NCBI GenBank assembly: GCA_963728655.1
Contig: CAVSLD010000003.1
Coordinates: 62,001 to 126,000 of the forward strand
DNA from: Iamia sp963728655
GTDB taxonomy: Bacteria; Actinomycetota; Acidimicrobiia; Acidimicrobiales; Iamiaceae
Direction: 5' to 3'
Length of the DNA: 64,000 bases
Shown: one piece after another, positions 42,071 through 53,613 of the stretch
Layout: every line of letters starts with the position of its first letter
How positions within the stretch are numbered: the first letter of the stretch is position 1
Position numbers and translations under genes: made by a program
Notes under the pieces: generated by a model
What the model was told of the DNA's origin: nothing
The model's database searches: none
What the model saw: the letters and a program-made list of their open reading frames with translations, nothing else

Positions 42071-44734
42071 TCAGCGGGGAGCAGGGGGCAGGGCGGCGAC
42101 GAGGCCGTCGCGGCCACGGACCCCCAGCTTCCGGTACACGCGCTGGAGGTGGCTGTCGACGGTCCGCACCGACACCACCAGGCGCTCGGCGACCTCCCGG
42201 CGCGAGGCACCGGCCGCCACCAGATCGGCGATCTCCCGCTCACGACGGGTCAGCACCGGACCGTCGTCCACCTCGCCCCGCAACGGGGTGGACACAGCCT
42301 CGGTCCCCCCGGCCAGGCGGGCCACGTGCTGCCGGGCCACCGCCCGCTCCCGCTCGTCGTCGACCCGGCGGGCCAGCTCCGCCCACGTCTCGAGGGCGTC
42401 GAGGGCCAGGCCCATCCCCTCGTAGGTGGCGGCTGCGGCGGCCAGCCCGTCGGGCCCACCGTCGGCCAGGGCCCGGCCCTGCGTGGCGTGCACCCCGACC
42501 AGGGGGCTGGGCACGCGCCCGGCCAGGACGTCGAGCGCGGCTGCGGCGGCGCGCCGGCCGGGTCCGGGGTCGAGGCGGACGCGGTCGTGCAGGGCGGCCG
42601 CCTCGTAGGGCACCGACCCCACGGCGCGGGCTCGGGCTGCCGCCTCGTCGAGCTGGGCGGCCACCCGGCCCCGGTCGCCCTCGGCCGCGGCCAGCCACGA
42701 GGTGAGGCGCAGCTCCTCGGGGCGGAAGAGGGCGACGGCGTGGGCGGGGCCGGCCTCCCAGGCGTCCCGCGCGGCACGGGCCGCGCCCAGGTCGCCGGCG
42801 GCGGCGTGGGCGGCGACCAGGCCGGCCGCAGGGTGGGCCGACCAGCCGGGGCGGTGGACCGAGGACAGGTCGGCGACGGACTGGGCGAAGGCGCGCCCCG
42901 CGGTGCGGGGCCGAGCGGCGGCCAGGTGGCACCGCCCGAGGTGGAGGCCCACCCATCCCCGTGAGGTGGCGTCGCCGCTGCGCACGGTCTCCGCCTCGAC
43001 GGCCTCGGCCCCGGCGCAGGCCTCCTCCAGGCGCCCGGCCTCGGCCAGCGCGCTCAGTCGGAACAGGTACGGCGTGCCGGCCACCGAGGAGGGCACGCCG
43101 TCCAGCGAGAGGGCCAGGGTGAAGGCCTCCTCGTAGCCGGCCACGGCCGCGTCCGGGTCGCCCTCCAGTCCGACGAGCGAGGCCCGCACCGTCAGCGCCT
43201 CGACCCGGATCTCGGGGTCGGCCGCGCCGCACAGGGGCAGGGCCAGGTCCCGGGCCCGGTCCTGGTCACCGGAGAAGGAGCGCAGCCGGCTCTCGAACAG
43301 GTCGAGGAGCTCCCGCCCGGCGGGGGGCCCTGCGGCGCGGGCCCGGGCGACGGTGGCGAAGGCGCCGTCGGCGTCGTCGGAGTGGAACTGGCTGACCGCG
43401 ATCGCGGTGGCGTGGTGGGCCCGCGCCGCGGGGTCGACCTCGGCGTCGAGGACCTCGAGGGACAGGTCCCGGATGGCGCTGTGCTCGGCCTCCTGTCCCA
43501 GGGCGACGGTGAGGAGCACCAGCGACGCGGAGTCCCGGCGGACCCCCCACACGCGGCGGGCCAGGTCGGCCGCGGCCTGCCAGCGGCTCAGCGTCTGGGC
43601 CGCGGCGGCACCGGCCAGGACGACGTCGAGGTCGGCGTCCGTGGCGTGGGGTCCGGCCCGGCCCGCGCCGACCAGGGCGCGCGCCCGGGCCAGGGCGGTG
43701 TCCGGCGCGTCGTCGCACGACGCCTCCAGCACCTCGGCCACCCGCGCCCACCGGGCGACCTCGTCGACGGGGTCCATGGCCCCCCGCAGGGCCGAGGTGA
43801 CCAGGCGGCTGGCCACCGAGCACCACAGCGACCCGTCGCCCCCGGCGTGGGTCCGCACCAGGGCGCGCCGCTCGGCCTCGACCAGGGGGCCGGCCCCGCC
43901 GAGGGCCTCGGCATCGGCGATGGGCAGGGCCTCGACCAGGGCCAGCGCCTGCAGGACGGCTCGGACCTCGGGCGCCAGGCCGACCAGCCGGGTCAGGAGG
44001 TCGACCTCGGCGGTGGCCACCACCTCGTCGCCCATCCCCCACAGCCCGGCCTCCCGGGTCCACCCCCCGTCGGCGCGGAGCGCGGCGACGACGGCGACGA
44101 TCCACCCGGGGTGACCCCGGGTGGAGGCCCACAGCCGCTCCCGTCCGGTGGCATCGACGGGTCCCCCGACCAGCCGCTCGACCAGCGTGTCGGCGTCCTC
44201 GCGGGCGAGGGGCCCGAGGTCGACGCGGCCGGCCACGTCCCACCACCACGGAGCGGTGCCGTCGGGGCGGGTGGGGTCGCCGGGCTGGACCGACGCGAGG
44301 AGGTGGCCCCCACCGGCCGCCACCACCTGGTGCACCACCGCGGCGGTGGGGCCGTCGAGGGCGTCGAGGCCGTGGACGACGACCACGAGCGGCGCCTCGG
44401 GGGTGCCCCGGGCCACGAGGGCGTCGCCGAGGGCGGCGAGCGACGCGGCGTCGACGGTGGACGGCAGGGCCTCGCCCAGGGCGGGGCGCAGGGCGGCGAA
44501 GGGTGGGTCGCCGTCCGGGGCGGGCCGGACCACGACGGTCGGGCTGCCGTCGTCGGCCAGGCGGGCCCGCGCCGCGCTGAGGACCGCGGTCCGGCCCACG
44601 CCCGGCGGTCCCGAGACCACCACGCCGGGCCCGGTGCGGACGGCCTCCACGAGGCGAGCGATGGTGGCCTCGCGCCCGACCAGCTGCTCACCCCGACGCA
44701 GGGCCGCCTGCGCGCCGGCAGCCGAGGCGGTCAT
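42071..44734 (-). CDS. Large LuxR-family (LAL/MalT-like) transcriptional regulator
   Basis: An 887-residue STAND-type regulator. The N-terminal NTPase module begins QLVGREATIARL and has a phosphate loop GPPGVGRTA (42-50) in which the usual lysine is arginine, so ATP binding may be altered. A long tetratricopeptide-like helical middle (about 300-800) follows, and a LuxR helix-turn-helix (LTRREREIADLVAAGASRREVAERL, then SVRTVDSHLQRVYRKL) ends the protein. The inducer is unknown. ATG 44734 lies seven bases after TACCCT. It diverges from a membrane protein gene. Confidence 0.9.
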   Translation of the reverse strand: MTASAAGAQAALRRGEQLVGREATIARLVEAVRTGPGVVVSGPPGVGRTAVLSAARARLADDGSPTVVVRPAPDGDPPFAALRPALGEALPSTVDAASLAALGDALVARGTPEAPLVVVVHGLDALDGPTAAVVHQVVAAGGGHLLASVQPGDPTRPDGTAPWWWDVAGRVDLGPLAREDADTLVERLVGGPVDATGRERLWASTRGHPGWIVAVVAALRADGGWTREAGLWGMGDEVVATAEVDLLTRLVGLAPEVRAVLQALALVEALPIADAEALGGAGPLVEAERRALVRTHAGGDGSLWCSVASRLVTSALRGAMDPVDEVARWARVAEVLEASCDDAPDTALARARALVGAGRAGPHATDADLDVVLAGAAAAQTLSRWQAAADLARRVWGVRRDSASLVLLTVALGQEAEHSAIRDLSLEVLDAEVDPAARAHHATAIAVSQFHSDDADGAFATVARARAAGPPAGRELLDLFESRLRSFSGDQDRARDLALPLCGAADPEIRVEALTVRASLVGLEGDPDAAVAGYEEAFTLALSLDGVPSSVAGTPYLFRLSALAEAGRLEEACAGAEAVEAETVRSGDATSRGWVGLHLGRCHLAAARPRTAGRAFAQSVADLSSVHRPGWSAHPAAGLVAAHAAAGDLGAARAARDAWEAGPAHAVALFRPEELRLTSWLAAAEGDRGRVAAQLDEAAARARAVGSVPYEAAALHDRVRLDPGPGRRAAAAALDVLAGRVPSPLVGVHATQGRALADGGPDGLAAAAATYEGMGLALDALETWAELARRVDDERERAVARQHVARLAGGTEAVSTPLRGEVDDGPVLTRREREIADLVAAGASRREVAERLVVSVRTVDSHLQRVYRKLGVRGRDGLVAALPPAPR

Positions 44735-44741
44735 GCGCGGC

Positions 44742-44747
44742 AGGGTA
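44742..44747 (-). promoter_or_regulatory. -10-like hexamer of the large LuxR gene (leaderless type)
   Basis: TACCCT on the minus strand, seven bases before the ATG at 44734. Confidence 0.45.
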
Positions 44748-44817
44748 CCTCCCACCCCTGCGCAGCGACCCGGGCCCGGGGGTACCGTGCGCCCACCTCC
44801 CACCCCCAGGAGCCCAC

Positions 44818-45648
44818 GTGTCCCGAGCGTCCGCCCTGCTGTCCGGCCTGGCCGCCCTCCTGATGGTGCTGGTCGTCGGCAACCCCCCGATCAACCAGCG
44901 CCTCGTCGAGGACGTGCTCGACGGCTCGCCGGGCGGGCCCCGCCTCCTCCTCTCCTCCACGACCTACCTGTCGTGGGACGTGTTCGACCGCTTCTCCGAC
45001 GTCGGGGTGGCCGTGCTGGGCCGGCTGGTGGTGTTCGTCGTCCTGGCCGCCGTGCTGGGCGGGATCGCAGGACGGGCGACGAAGGTGGCCGGCCTGGTCG
45101 GCGGGTTCGGCGCCGGCATGGGCGCAGCCATCGGCGGCGGCATCGTCTCGGCCCTCCTGATCGACGACCGCTTCCTCGGCCCCTTCCCCTCGCCGTCCTT
45201 CGCCGACCGCGTCTCGACGGGTGTGGCCCAGGGCGCGGTGGCCGGGTTCGTGCCCGCCCTCGTGATCGCCCTGGCGGTGGCGATCGGCGCCCGGCCCACC
45301 CCGAAGCGGAAGGGGGCACCGGCGGCGCACCACCCGGCCCCCGGCGGCCCTCCCGCCCACGGCGAGGGGGCCCCTCCGGCCTCCGGCGTCCCCGCGTCAC
45401 CCGGCGCCTTCGGGGCGCCGCCCTCGGGACCGGCGGCGGCCAGCCCGTCGGGCGCGCCGGCCGACGACCGGACCACGGTGGACCCGCCGCCCGGCGCGTC
45501 GAGCCCGCCGCCGGGGGCGGGCCCGGCGATCGGCGCGCCTCCCCCACGCCCGGGTCCCGGGTCGGTGGCGCCGGCCGAGGCCGAGGTCGCGCCCTCGGCG
45601 CCGCCGCCGGACCCGGACGCCACCCAGCGCATCCCGCCCTCGGGCTGA
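44818..45648 (+). CDS. Hypothetical membrane protein with Pro-rich cytoplasmic tail
   Basis: A 276-residue protein I do not recognise. A hydrophobic N-terminal segment (LLSGLAALLMVLVVG) is followed by about three more helices (VVFVVLAAVLGGIAG; AGLVGGFGAGMGAAIGGG; VPALVIALAVAIGA), the last two Gly-rich. A basic turn (TPKRKGAP) then leads into ~110 residues of Pro/Ala/Gly-rich, probably disordered tail. GTG 44818 follows CCAGGAG. A TACCGT hexamer at 44783-44788 would give a leader of about 23 bases. Confidence 0.7.
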   Translation: MSRASALLSGLAALLMVLVVGNPPINQRLVEDVLDGSPGGPRLLLSSTTYLSWDVFDRFSDVGVAVLGRLVVFVVLAAVLGGIAGRATKVAGLVGGFGAGMGAAIGGGIVSALLIDDRFLGPFPSPSFADRVSTGVAQGAVAGFVPALVIALAVAIGARPTPKRKGAPAAHHPAPGGPPAHGEGAPPASGVPASPGAFGAPPSGPAAASPSGAPADDRTTVDPPPGASSPPPGAGPAIGAPPPRPGPGSVAPAEAEVAPSAPPPDPDATQRIPPSG

Positions 45649-45678
45649 GGGCGGGGGCGGCGGGATCCCGCGTCGGGC

Positions 45679-45969
45679 CTAGGGCCGGGTGGAGGCGAGC
45701 GAGGGCGGGTGGTGACCCCGGGCCTTGGCCCAGGCACCGGCGGCGGCCCGCTGGGCGAGCAGGCGGATCACGCCGACCAGGGCGCCGGCGAAGACGGCCC
45801 ACAGCAGCGCCTCGCTCCAGTCGACGTCCTGGTGGGCCGGGTTGCCGGGGGCGTCGCGCCGGAACAGGACCTTCCACAGGCGCTCCACCAGCGGCTTGGT
45901 GGCCACCACGGCCCCGATGGCGGCCACGCTGGCCACCCCGTTCCAGACCTGGTCCTCGTCGATGTCCAC
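45679..45969 (-). CDS. DUF4235 membrane protein
   Basis: A 96-residue protein with two likely membrane helices (NGVASVAAIGAVVATKPLVERLW and ALLWAVFAGALVGVIRLLAQRAA) and the DUF4235 pattern with a Trp-Lys segment between them. This small actinobacterial family has no known function. GTG 45969 (VDIDEDQVWNG) was chosen; it diverges from dps. Confidence 0.82.
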   Translation of the reverse strand: MDIDEDQVWNGVASVAAIGAVVATKPLVERLWKVLFRRDAPGNPAHQDVDWSEALLWAVFAGALVGVIRLLAQRAAAGAWAKARGHHPPSLASTRP

Positions 45970-46127
45970 GGCGCTCCTCGGGTGTCGGTGGTGGGCCGAC
46001 GGTACCGGCCCGCTCCGGGCCCCCGCTCCCCGGCCCGCCGGTGGGGGAAACGGCACCCTCCGGCTGCGTGACGGGCGCGGCGGCGGGTAGCGCCACCGAC
46101 GCATCCCCCGACACCCAGGAGCTCCCC

Positions 46128-46628
46128 ATGCCCAGCGCCTACACCGCCCCCGGCCTCGACGAGGCCGAGGCCGCCAAGGTGAGAGACGCCCTGCAGGACC
46201 GCCTGCTGGCCCTCATCGACCTGACCCTCACCCTCAAGCACATCCACTGGAACGTGGTCGGCCCCAACTTCATCGGGGTCCACGAGATGCTCGACCCGCA
46301 GTACGCCGGCGTCTCGGAGATGGTCGACGCCGTGGCGGAGCGCATCGCGACCCTCGGCGGCCAGCCCCTCGGCACGCCCGGCGCCATCGTCGAGGGCCGC
46401 ACCTGGGACGACTACGGCCTCAACCGGGCCGTCACCCACGACCACCTGCAGGCCCTCGACCACGTCTACGTGGGCGTCATCGAGGACCACCGCAAGGCCA
46501 TCAAGGTCAGCGGCGACATCGACCCGGTGTCCGAGGACCTCCTGATCGGCCAGACCAACGACCTCGAGCTCTACCACTGGTTCGTCCGGGCCCACCTGGA
46601 GGACAAGGGCGGCCAGCTCGACAGCTGA
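46128..46628 (+). CDS. dps: Dps-family DNA-protecting ferritin
   Basis: A 166-residue mini-ferritin that stores iron and consumes peroxide. The inter-subunit ferroxidase ligands are visible in LKHIHWNVVGPNF (His), GVHEMLDPQY (Asp region) and EMVDAVAERIATLGG (Glu). The N-terminal extension is short and weakly basic, so DNA binding is uncertain. ATG 46128 follows CAGGAGC. Two terminator hairpins lie downstream. Confidence 0.93.
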   Translation: MPSAYTAPGLDEAEAAKVRDALQDRLLALIDLTLTLKHIHWNVVGPNFIGVHEMLDPQYAGVSEMVDAVAERIATLGGQPLGTPGAIVEGRTWDDYGLNRAVTHDHLQALDHVYVGVIEDHRKAIKVSGDIDPVSEDLLIGQTNDLELYHWFVRAHLEDKGGQLDS

Positions 46629-46673
46629 CCGTCCCCCGGACCTCGACCTGGCCCCCGCCCCGGGGCCATCGTC

Positions 46674-46705
46674 CCGGCCCCGTCGCAGCGTGGCGACGGG
46701 GCCGG
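46674..46705 (+). terminator. Terminator hairpin after dps
   Basis: A perfect 13-bp stem (46674-46686 with 46693-46705) around six bases, 45 bases after the dps stop. Confidence 0.75.
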
Positions 46706-46755
46706 CCCGCGCCCGGCCACCGGCGCGCCTCGAGAGATCTCGGGGCCCGGACGCG

Positions 46756-46785
46756 ACGGAGCCCCCGGCGGACCGGGGGCTCCGT
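46756..46785. terminator. Terminator hairpin after clpC
   Basis: A 12-bp perfect stem (46756-46767 with 46774-46785) and six-base loop, 20 bases past the clpC stop on the minus strand; it can also back up dps termination. Confidence 0.8.
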
Positions 46786-46805
46786 GGTGGTCTCGGGGGA
46801 GGGCG

Positions 46806-49340
<2,535 letters not shown>

Positions 49341-49629
49341 TGGTTCCTCCCTCAGGGGGCCCGGCTGGCCCGTCGCAGGATCCGTGGGGAGAGCCTACCG
49401 CCCACCTCCGCCCTCCCGGCCCCCGGGTGGGTGGAGGGGGCGGCGGGCCCGCCTCCCCTCGTGTCCCCCCGCACCCTCCATCGGCCCTGGTCGCCGGACG
49501 GACATGGGCCGTTCGGCCCTCCGCACCCCCCGGACGTGACATCCGCCATGGCCGCTCCCGTTCCCGCGCCGCGGGTCGGACCCCGCACCGAGGTGGCCCG
49601 GCGGGCTCGTCGCGGCCGTCGGGGAGCGC
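49341..49629. other. Intergenic region upstream of clpC
   Basis: 289 bases of GC-rich sequence holding the probable clpC leader and promoter (TAGGCT, minus strand, 49395-49400). I see no CIRCE, no clear ClgR box and no gene. Confidence 0.4.
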
Positions 49630-50223
49630 TCAGAGCTCCACGTCGCGCTCGGTCCACTTGCCGAGGGCCGGGCGCTGCCAGGAGGCGAAGGCGTCGAGCA
49701 CCTCGGCCGCGGTGGGCGCCACCACGATGGCGGCGCGGACGTCGGGGGCGAGGAAGCCGTCGGCCACGGCCCGGTCGAGCAGGGCCGCGGCCGGGCTCCA
49801 GAAGCCGGCCACGTCCACCAGGCCGACCGGCTTGTCGTGCACCCCGAGCTGGGTCCAGGTCATCGTCTCGAACACCTCCTCGAAGGTGCCGATGCCACCG
49901 GGCAGGGCGAGGAAGGCGTCGGCGAGCTCGGCCATGCGGGCCTTGCGCTCGTGCATGGAGCCGGCGACCTCGAGCCGGGTGATGTCGCGGTTGGCGATCT
50001 CGATGCGGTCGAGGAAGTCGGGGATCACCCCCACGACCTCGCCGCCGGCGGCCGTGGCCGCCTCGGCCAGTCGGCCCATGAGTCCCACCGAGCCACCGCC
50101 GTAGACCAGGCCGAGTCCCCGCTCGGCCAGGAGCCGGCCGGTGGCCTCGGCGGCGGCGACGTAGGCCGGGTCGGTGCCCGGGTTCGACCCGCAGAACACG
50201 CACACCCGTCCCAGCTCCACCAC
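49630..50223 (-). CDS. LOG-family nucleotide 5'-monophosphate nucleosidase (TIGR00730)
   Basis: A 197-residue Rossmann-fold protein with the LOG signatures VYGGGSVGLMG and PGGIGTFEEVFE. The family releases a base from cytokinin riboside monophosphates in plants and acts on AMP-like nucleotides in some bacteria. It starts VCVFCGSNPG, typical of the group. It may bear on purine turnover; cytokinin production is only a possibility, since no adenylate isopentenyltransferase is nearby. Confidence 0.92.
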   Translation of the reverse strand: MVELGRVCVFCGSNPGTDPAYVAAAEATGRLLAERGLGLVYGGGSVGLMGRLAEAATAAGGEVVGVIPDFLDRIEIANRDITRLEVAGSMHERKARMAELADAFLALPGGIGTFEEVFETMTWTQLGVHDKPVGLVDVAGFWSPAAALLDRAVADGFLAPDVRAAIVVAPTAAEVLDAFASWQRPALGKWTERDVEL

Positions 50224-50420
50224 CGCATCCTGCCAGGAGCGTCAGCGCATGGGGCCGTCGTCGCCGCGAGTCGTCCTCGCTCCGCTCGGACAGCCATGCC
50301 GTGCTTGCTCGGTCGGGCTCGCTCCACGGCGATGGCGGCCACCCACGTCCCTGGAGCGATCCGCTCGCCCGAGGCCGCGATGGCCCGGGAGGGGACGGGC
50401 CGGGGTGCGATGCTGGGCCC

Positions 50421-51506
50421 GTGCTGCGGCGGACCTCTGCGCTGGAGCGGGGCGTCCTCGGCGGCCTCGCCGGGTTCCGGGCCGTGGCGTGGGTGTGGAT
50501 GGTCACCGTCCTGGTCGTGTCCCGCGCCGACCTGGCCCACCCCGCGGTGGCGGCGGCCCTCACCGGCGTGGCCCTGGCCGTGACCGTCGCCCTCGCCCTG
50601 GCCGCCCGGCTCCGCCCCGACCTGCTGATCCACCCGCTGGTGATCGGGTCGGAGGTGGCGGTGGCCGTGGCCCTGCTGGTCGCCGACGGCTGGGTGTACG
50701 GCGGTGACCACAGCCAGTCGCTGGGGTCGGCCTGGCCCCTGGCGGCGGCCCTGTCGGCTGGCATCGCGTGGGGCCCCCTCGCCGGCATCGCCGCCGGCGT
50801 CGCCCTGGGCCTCGGGCGCTGGACCGGGACCCACCTCGACGACCTCGGGTCCCCGGGCCTGCTGTCCCTGCTCTCGACCGCCTTCCTGTACGCCCTGGCC
50901 GGCGGGGCGGCCGGGCTGGTCATGGAGCGGCTGCGCCGGGCCGAGGACGAGATCGCCGGGGCCCGGGCCCGCGAGGACGTGGCCCGCACCCTCCACGACG
51001 GCGTGCTCCAGACCCTCGCCGTGGTCCAGCGGCGCTCGTCGGACCCCGACCTGGCCGACCTGGCCCGCACCCAGGAGCGCGAGCTGCGGGAGTACCTCTT
51101 CGGGGTCGACCGTGCGCCGGGGGACCTGCTGACCGAGCTGCGCCGGGTCGCGGCCCGCACCGAGGCCCGCGACGGCCTGGCGGTGGAGGTCACCGCGGTC
51201 GACGATCCCGGGGCCCTGGCCCCCGGCGCCGTCGCCGCCCTGGCCGGGGCGGTGGGCGAGGCCCTCACCAACGCGGCCAAGCACGGGGCCGCCACCCGGG
51301 CCGTGGTGTTCGTCGACCCCGACGACGACGGGTCGGTGCTGGTGTCGGTGAACGACGACGGCCGCGGCTTCGACCCCGCCACCACCCCCGACGGCACCGG
51401 GCTGGCCGGGTCGGTGCGAGGCCGCATGGACGACGTCGGGGGCGCGGTCGAGATCAGCTCGGCCATCGGTCGCGGCACCGAGGTCCGCCTCCACCTCCCG
51501 GCCTGA
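50421..51506 (+). CDS. Sensor histidine kinase, NarL/DesK-type (HisKA_3)
   Basis: A 361-residue membrane kinase. Five or six helices fill the first ~165 residues with no large extracellular loop. Then comes the dimerisation helix with the phospho-acceptor in RTLHDGVLQTLA, and an HATPase domain with the N-box NAAKHGAATR, G1 DDGRGFDP and GLAGSVRGRM. GTG 50421 begins at the first polar stretch before the membrane region. The likely partner is the regulator at 52611-53246, separated from it by an antisense gene. Confidence 0.9.
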   Translation: MLRRTSALERGVLGGLAGFRAVAWVWMVTVLVVSRADLAHPAVAAALTGVALAVTVALALAARLRPDLLIHPLVIGSEVAVAVALLVADGWVYGGDHSQSLGSAWPLAAALSAGIAWGPLAGIAAGVALGLGRWTGTHLDDLGSPGLLSLLSTAFLYALAGGAAGLVMERLRRAEDEIAGARAREDVARTLHDGVLQTLAVVQRRSSDPDLADLARTQERELREYLFGVDRAPGDLLTELRRVAARTEARDGLAVEVTAVDDPGALAPGAVAALAGAVGEALTNAAKHGAATRAVVFVDPDDDGSVLVSVNDDGRGFDPATTPDGTGLAGSVRGRMDDVGGAVEISSAIGRGTEVRLHLPA

Positions 51507-51526
51507 CGGCTGCGCGTCGGGCGAGC

Positions 51527-52489
51527 TCAGTCGTCCTCGGCCTCGACGCCGGACTCGGCGTCGGGGCCGACGGGCGGGTCGCCCACCGGCTGGGAGCCCA
51601 CCGGCACCCGCACCCGCAGGGCCCCGGGCCGGACCTCGTAGACCAACGGGGAGCGGAGCGTGGCGATCTCGCCGTCGATGGCCACCAGGACCCGGTGGCC
51701 GCCGGCCTCGATGCGCACGTCGCCCGAGCACACCGACTCGAGCGTGGGGGCGGCCGAGGCGCCCCGGGTGACGGCCTGGAACGCCATGCGGAAGAAGCCG
51801 GAGCGCGACTCCACCTTGGCCACGTAGCAGCAGAGCATGCCGCCGTCCATGTTCGTCCGGGCGCCGATGCCGGCCGGGCCGACGTCGTAGGAGTTGTTGC
51901 CCACGAACACGAAGGGGGTCCGCAGCGACCACTGCTCGCCGTCGGCCGAGATCCGCATGCGCCGGGTGGGGAACCGTCGCAGCACGCGGAGGCCGGCGAC
52001 GGGGACGGCCCGGACCTTCCCCCACCCGCGGCTGCCCCGGATCTCGTCGCGCAGGTCGACCATCACCGGGTAGACGCCGATCGACGAGTTGTTGACGAAG
52101 GCCCGCCCGTTGACCTCGCCGATGTCGACGACCGCGGTCTCGCCCTCGACCACGACCCGGGCCGCCTCCTCCACGTCGATCGGGATCTGGAGGTCCTTGG
52201 CGAAGTGGTTGAACGTCCCGAGGGGCAGCACCCCCAGGACCGCGTCGGAGCCGACCAGCGCCGCCGCCGCCGTGCCGAGGGTGCCGTCGCCGCCCGCCAT
52301 CACCACGACGTCGGCGCCCCGCTCCACCGCGGCCCGCACCGCGGCCTCGAGGGCGGCGCCCACGACCAGTCCGATCCGTGGCTCGACCCCCAGGGGGGCG
52401 AAGGCGGCCTCGACCTGCGCCCGCTGGGCGTCGGCCTCCCCCCCGTCGACCGAGCCCGCCCCGCAGTTGACGACGACCTCGATCTGCAC
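51527..52489 (-). CDS. Diacylglycerol kinase catalytic-domain lipid kinase
   Basis: A 320-residue member of the DagK/YegS/sphingosine-kinase family. It has the nucleotide loop NCGAGS near the start, the catalytic GGDGTLGTAAAAL, PLGTFNHFAKDL, and the C-terminal beta domain including VAIDGEIATL. It could phosphorylate diacylglycerol or a polyprenol-like lipid. It lies on the opposite strand between a histidine kinase and its probable response regulator. A ~30-residue acidic tail ends it. Confidence 0.88.
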   Translation of the reverse strand: MQIEVVVNCGAGSVDGGEADAQRAQVEAAFAPLGVEPRIGLVVGAALEAAVRAAVERGADVVVMAGGDGTLGTAAAALVGSDAVLGVLPLGTFNHFAKDLQIPIDVEEAARVVVEGETAVVDIGEVNGRAFVNNSSIGVYPVMVDLRDEIRGSRGWGKVRAVPVAGLRVLRRFPTRRMRISADGEQWSLRTPFVFVGNNSYDVGPAGIGARTNMDGGMLCCYVAKVESRSGFFRMAFQAVTRGASAAPTLESVCSGDVRIEAGGHRVLVAIDGEIATLRSPLVYEVRPGALRVRVPVGSQPVGDPPVGPDAESGVEAEDD

Positions 52490-52610
52490 GAGCGGTGACC
52501 GTAGCCCCACCCACGGGCACCTCCGATCAGCGGGCGTGGTGGCCGCCTGCCCGGCGGGCCCGGACGTGCAGCGGCGTCCCGGTCCGGTGGGGGCGTGGGA
52601 GACTCCGCCG

Positions 52611-53246
52611 ATGGCGAAGCTGGACGCGGTGCGCGTGGTGGTGGCCGACGACCACCAGATCTGGCGGTCGGGCCTGCGGGCCGACCTGGGCGGGTCCTTC
52701 CACGTGGTGGGCGAGGCGGCCGACGCCGACGAGGCCATCGAGGTCATCGGGTCCACCGCTCCGGACCTGGTCGTCTGCGACCTCCACATGCCCGGCGGGG
52801 GCGGCATCAAGGTGGCCCGCACGTGCGGCGAGGACGTGCCCATCGTGATGCTCACGGTCAGCGAGGCCGAGCGCGACCTGCTCGACGCGGTGGCCGCCGG
52901 CGCCGTCGGCTACCTGGTGAAGTCGACGCCGTCGGACGAGCTGCGCCGGGCCCTCTGGCAGGCGGCCCAGGGCGAGCCCGTCTTCTCCCCCAGCCTGGCC
53001 GCCCTGGTGCTGGGCGAGTTCCGCCGGCTGAACAAGGGCGACGGGGGCACGGCCCAGGCCCTCTCGGAGCGGGAGCGCGAGGTGCTCCAGCACGTGGCCA
53101 AGGGCCACACCTACCGCCAGATCGGCGAAGAGCTCTACATCGCCGAGAAGACGGTGGAGAACCACGTGCGCAACATCCTGGGCAAGCTCCACCTCTCCCG
53201 GAAGCAGGAGCTCATCCGCTACGCCCTCGAGCACGGCATCGAGTAG
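52611..53246 (+). CDS. NarL/FixJ-family response regulator
   Basis: A 211-residue regulator: receiver with acidic pair ADDH (12-15), phospho-acceptor Asp57 (VVCDLHMPG), Thr (MLTVSE) and Lys (YLVKST), then a LuxR helix-turn-helix (LSEREREVLQHVAKGHTYRQIGEELYIAEKTVENHVRNIL). All switch residues are present. It probably pairs with the HisKA_3 kinase encoded 1.1 kb upstream. Its stop codon abuts the dispersed element. Confidence 0.92.
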   Translation: MAKLDAVRVVVADDHQIWRSGLRADLGGSFHVVGEAADADEAIEVIGSTAPDLVVCDLHMPGGGGIKVARTCGEDVPIVMLTVSEAERDLLDAVAAGAVGYLVKSTPSDELRRALWQAAQGEPVFSPSLAALVLGEFRRLNKGDGGTAQALSEREREVLQHVAKGHTYRQIGEELYIAEKTVENHVRNILGKLHLSRKQELIRYALEHGIE

Positions 53247-53248
53247 CC

Positions 53249-53612
53249 GGTCTTCGTCCTCACTCGCTCGCTGGCGCTCGCTCCGTTCCGACGAGCTGAA
53301 CGGGCTCGCTGCGCTCGCACCGAAGGATCCCAGCGGACGGGGCTCGTCCCTCGCGCCCGTCCGCTTCGTGCGGGGGACACCCCCGCACCCCCAGCGGCAG
53401 AGCCGGCCCTCCCGCGCGAGGTGACGCAGAGACCCTCGGTCGGACCACGGGTCCAGGTCACGACCCCCGCGTCGCCCGGCACAGCCGCTGGGGGTCTGGG
53501 GGCGCAGCCCCCAGGAGGAGGGAGCCGATCCAGCTTGCTGGTCGGCGACCTGGGTCCGAGCGGAGCGAGGGCGACCAGCTCGAGCGAAGAGCTCGCTCTG
53601 AGCTCGAAGACC
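53249..53612. repeat. Dispersed intergenic hairpin element, full copy (copy C)
   Basis: A 364-bp element with 8-bp terminal inverted repeats GGTCTTCG (53249-53256) and CGAAGACC (53605-53612). It is the inverse-oriented homologue of 39144-39499, sharing the blocks CAGCTTGCTGGTCGGCGACC and GCCGGCTCTGCCGCTGGGGG (as reverse complement). Two hairpins are kept: GCGGGGG-ACA-CCCCCGC (53370-53386) and CTGGGGGC-GCA-GCCCCCAG (53496-53514). It fits between two convergent stop codons with only one or two spare bases. Confidence 0.85.
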
Positions 53613-53613
53613 C

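Noticed and set aside
50230..50420. A fourth copy of the dispersed element between the LOG and histidine kinase genes
   Set aside because: Only a short GTCCTCGCTCCGCTCGGA-like match; no paired hairpins or ordered blocks.
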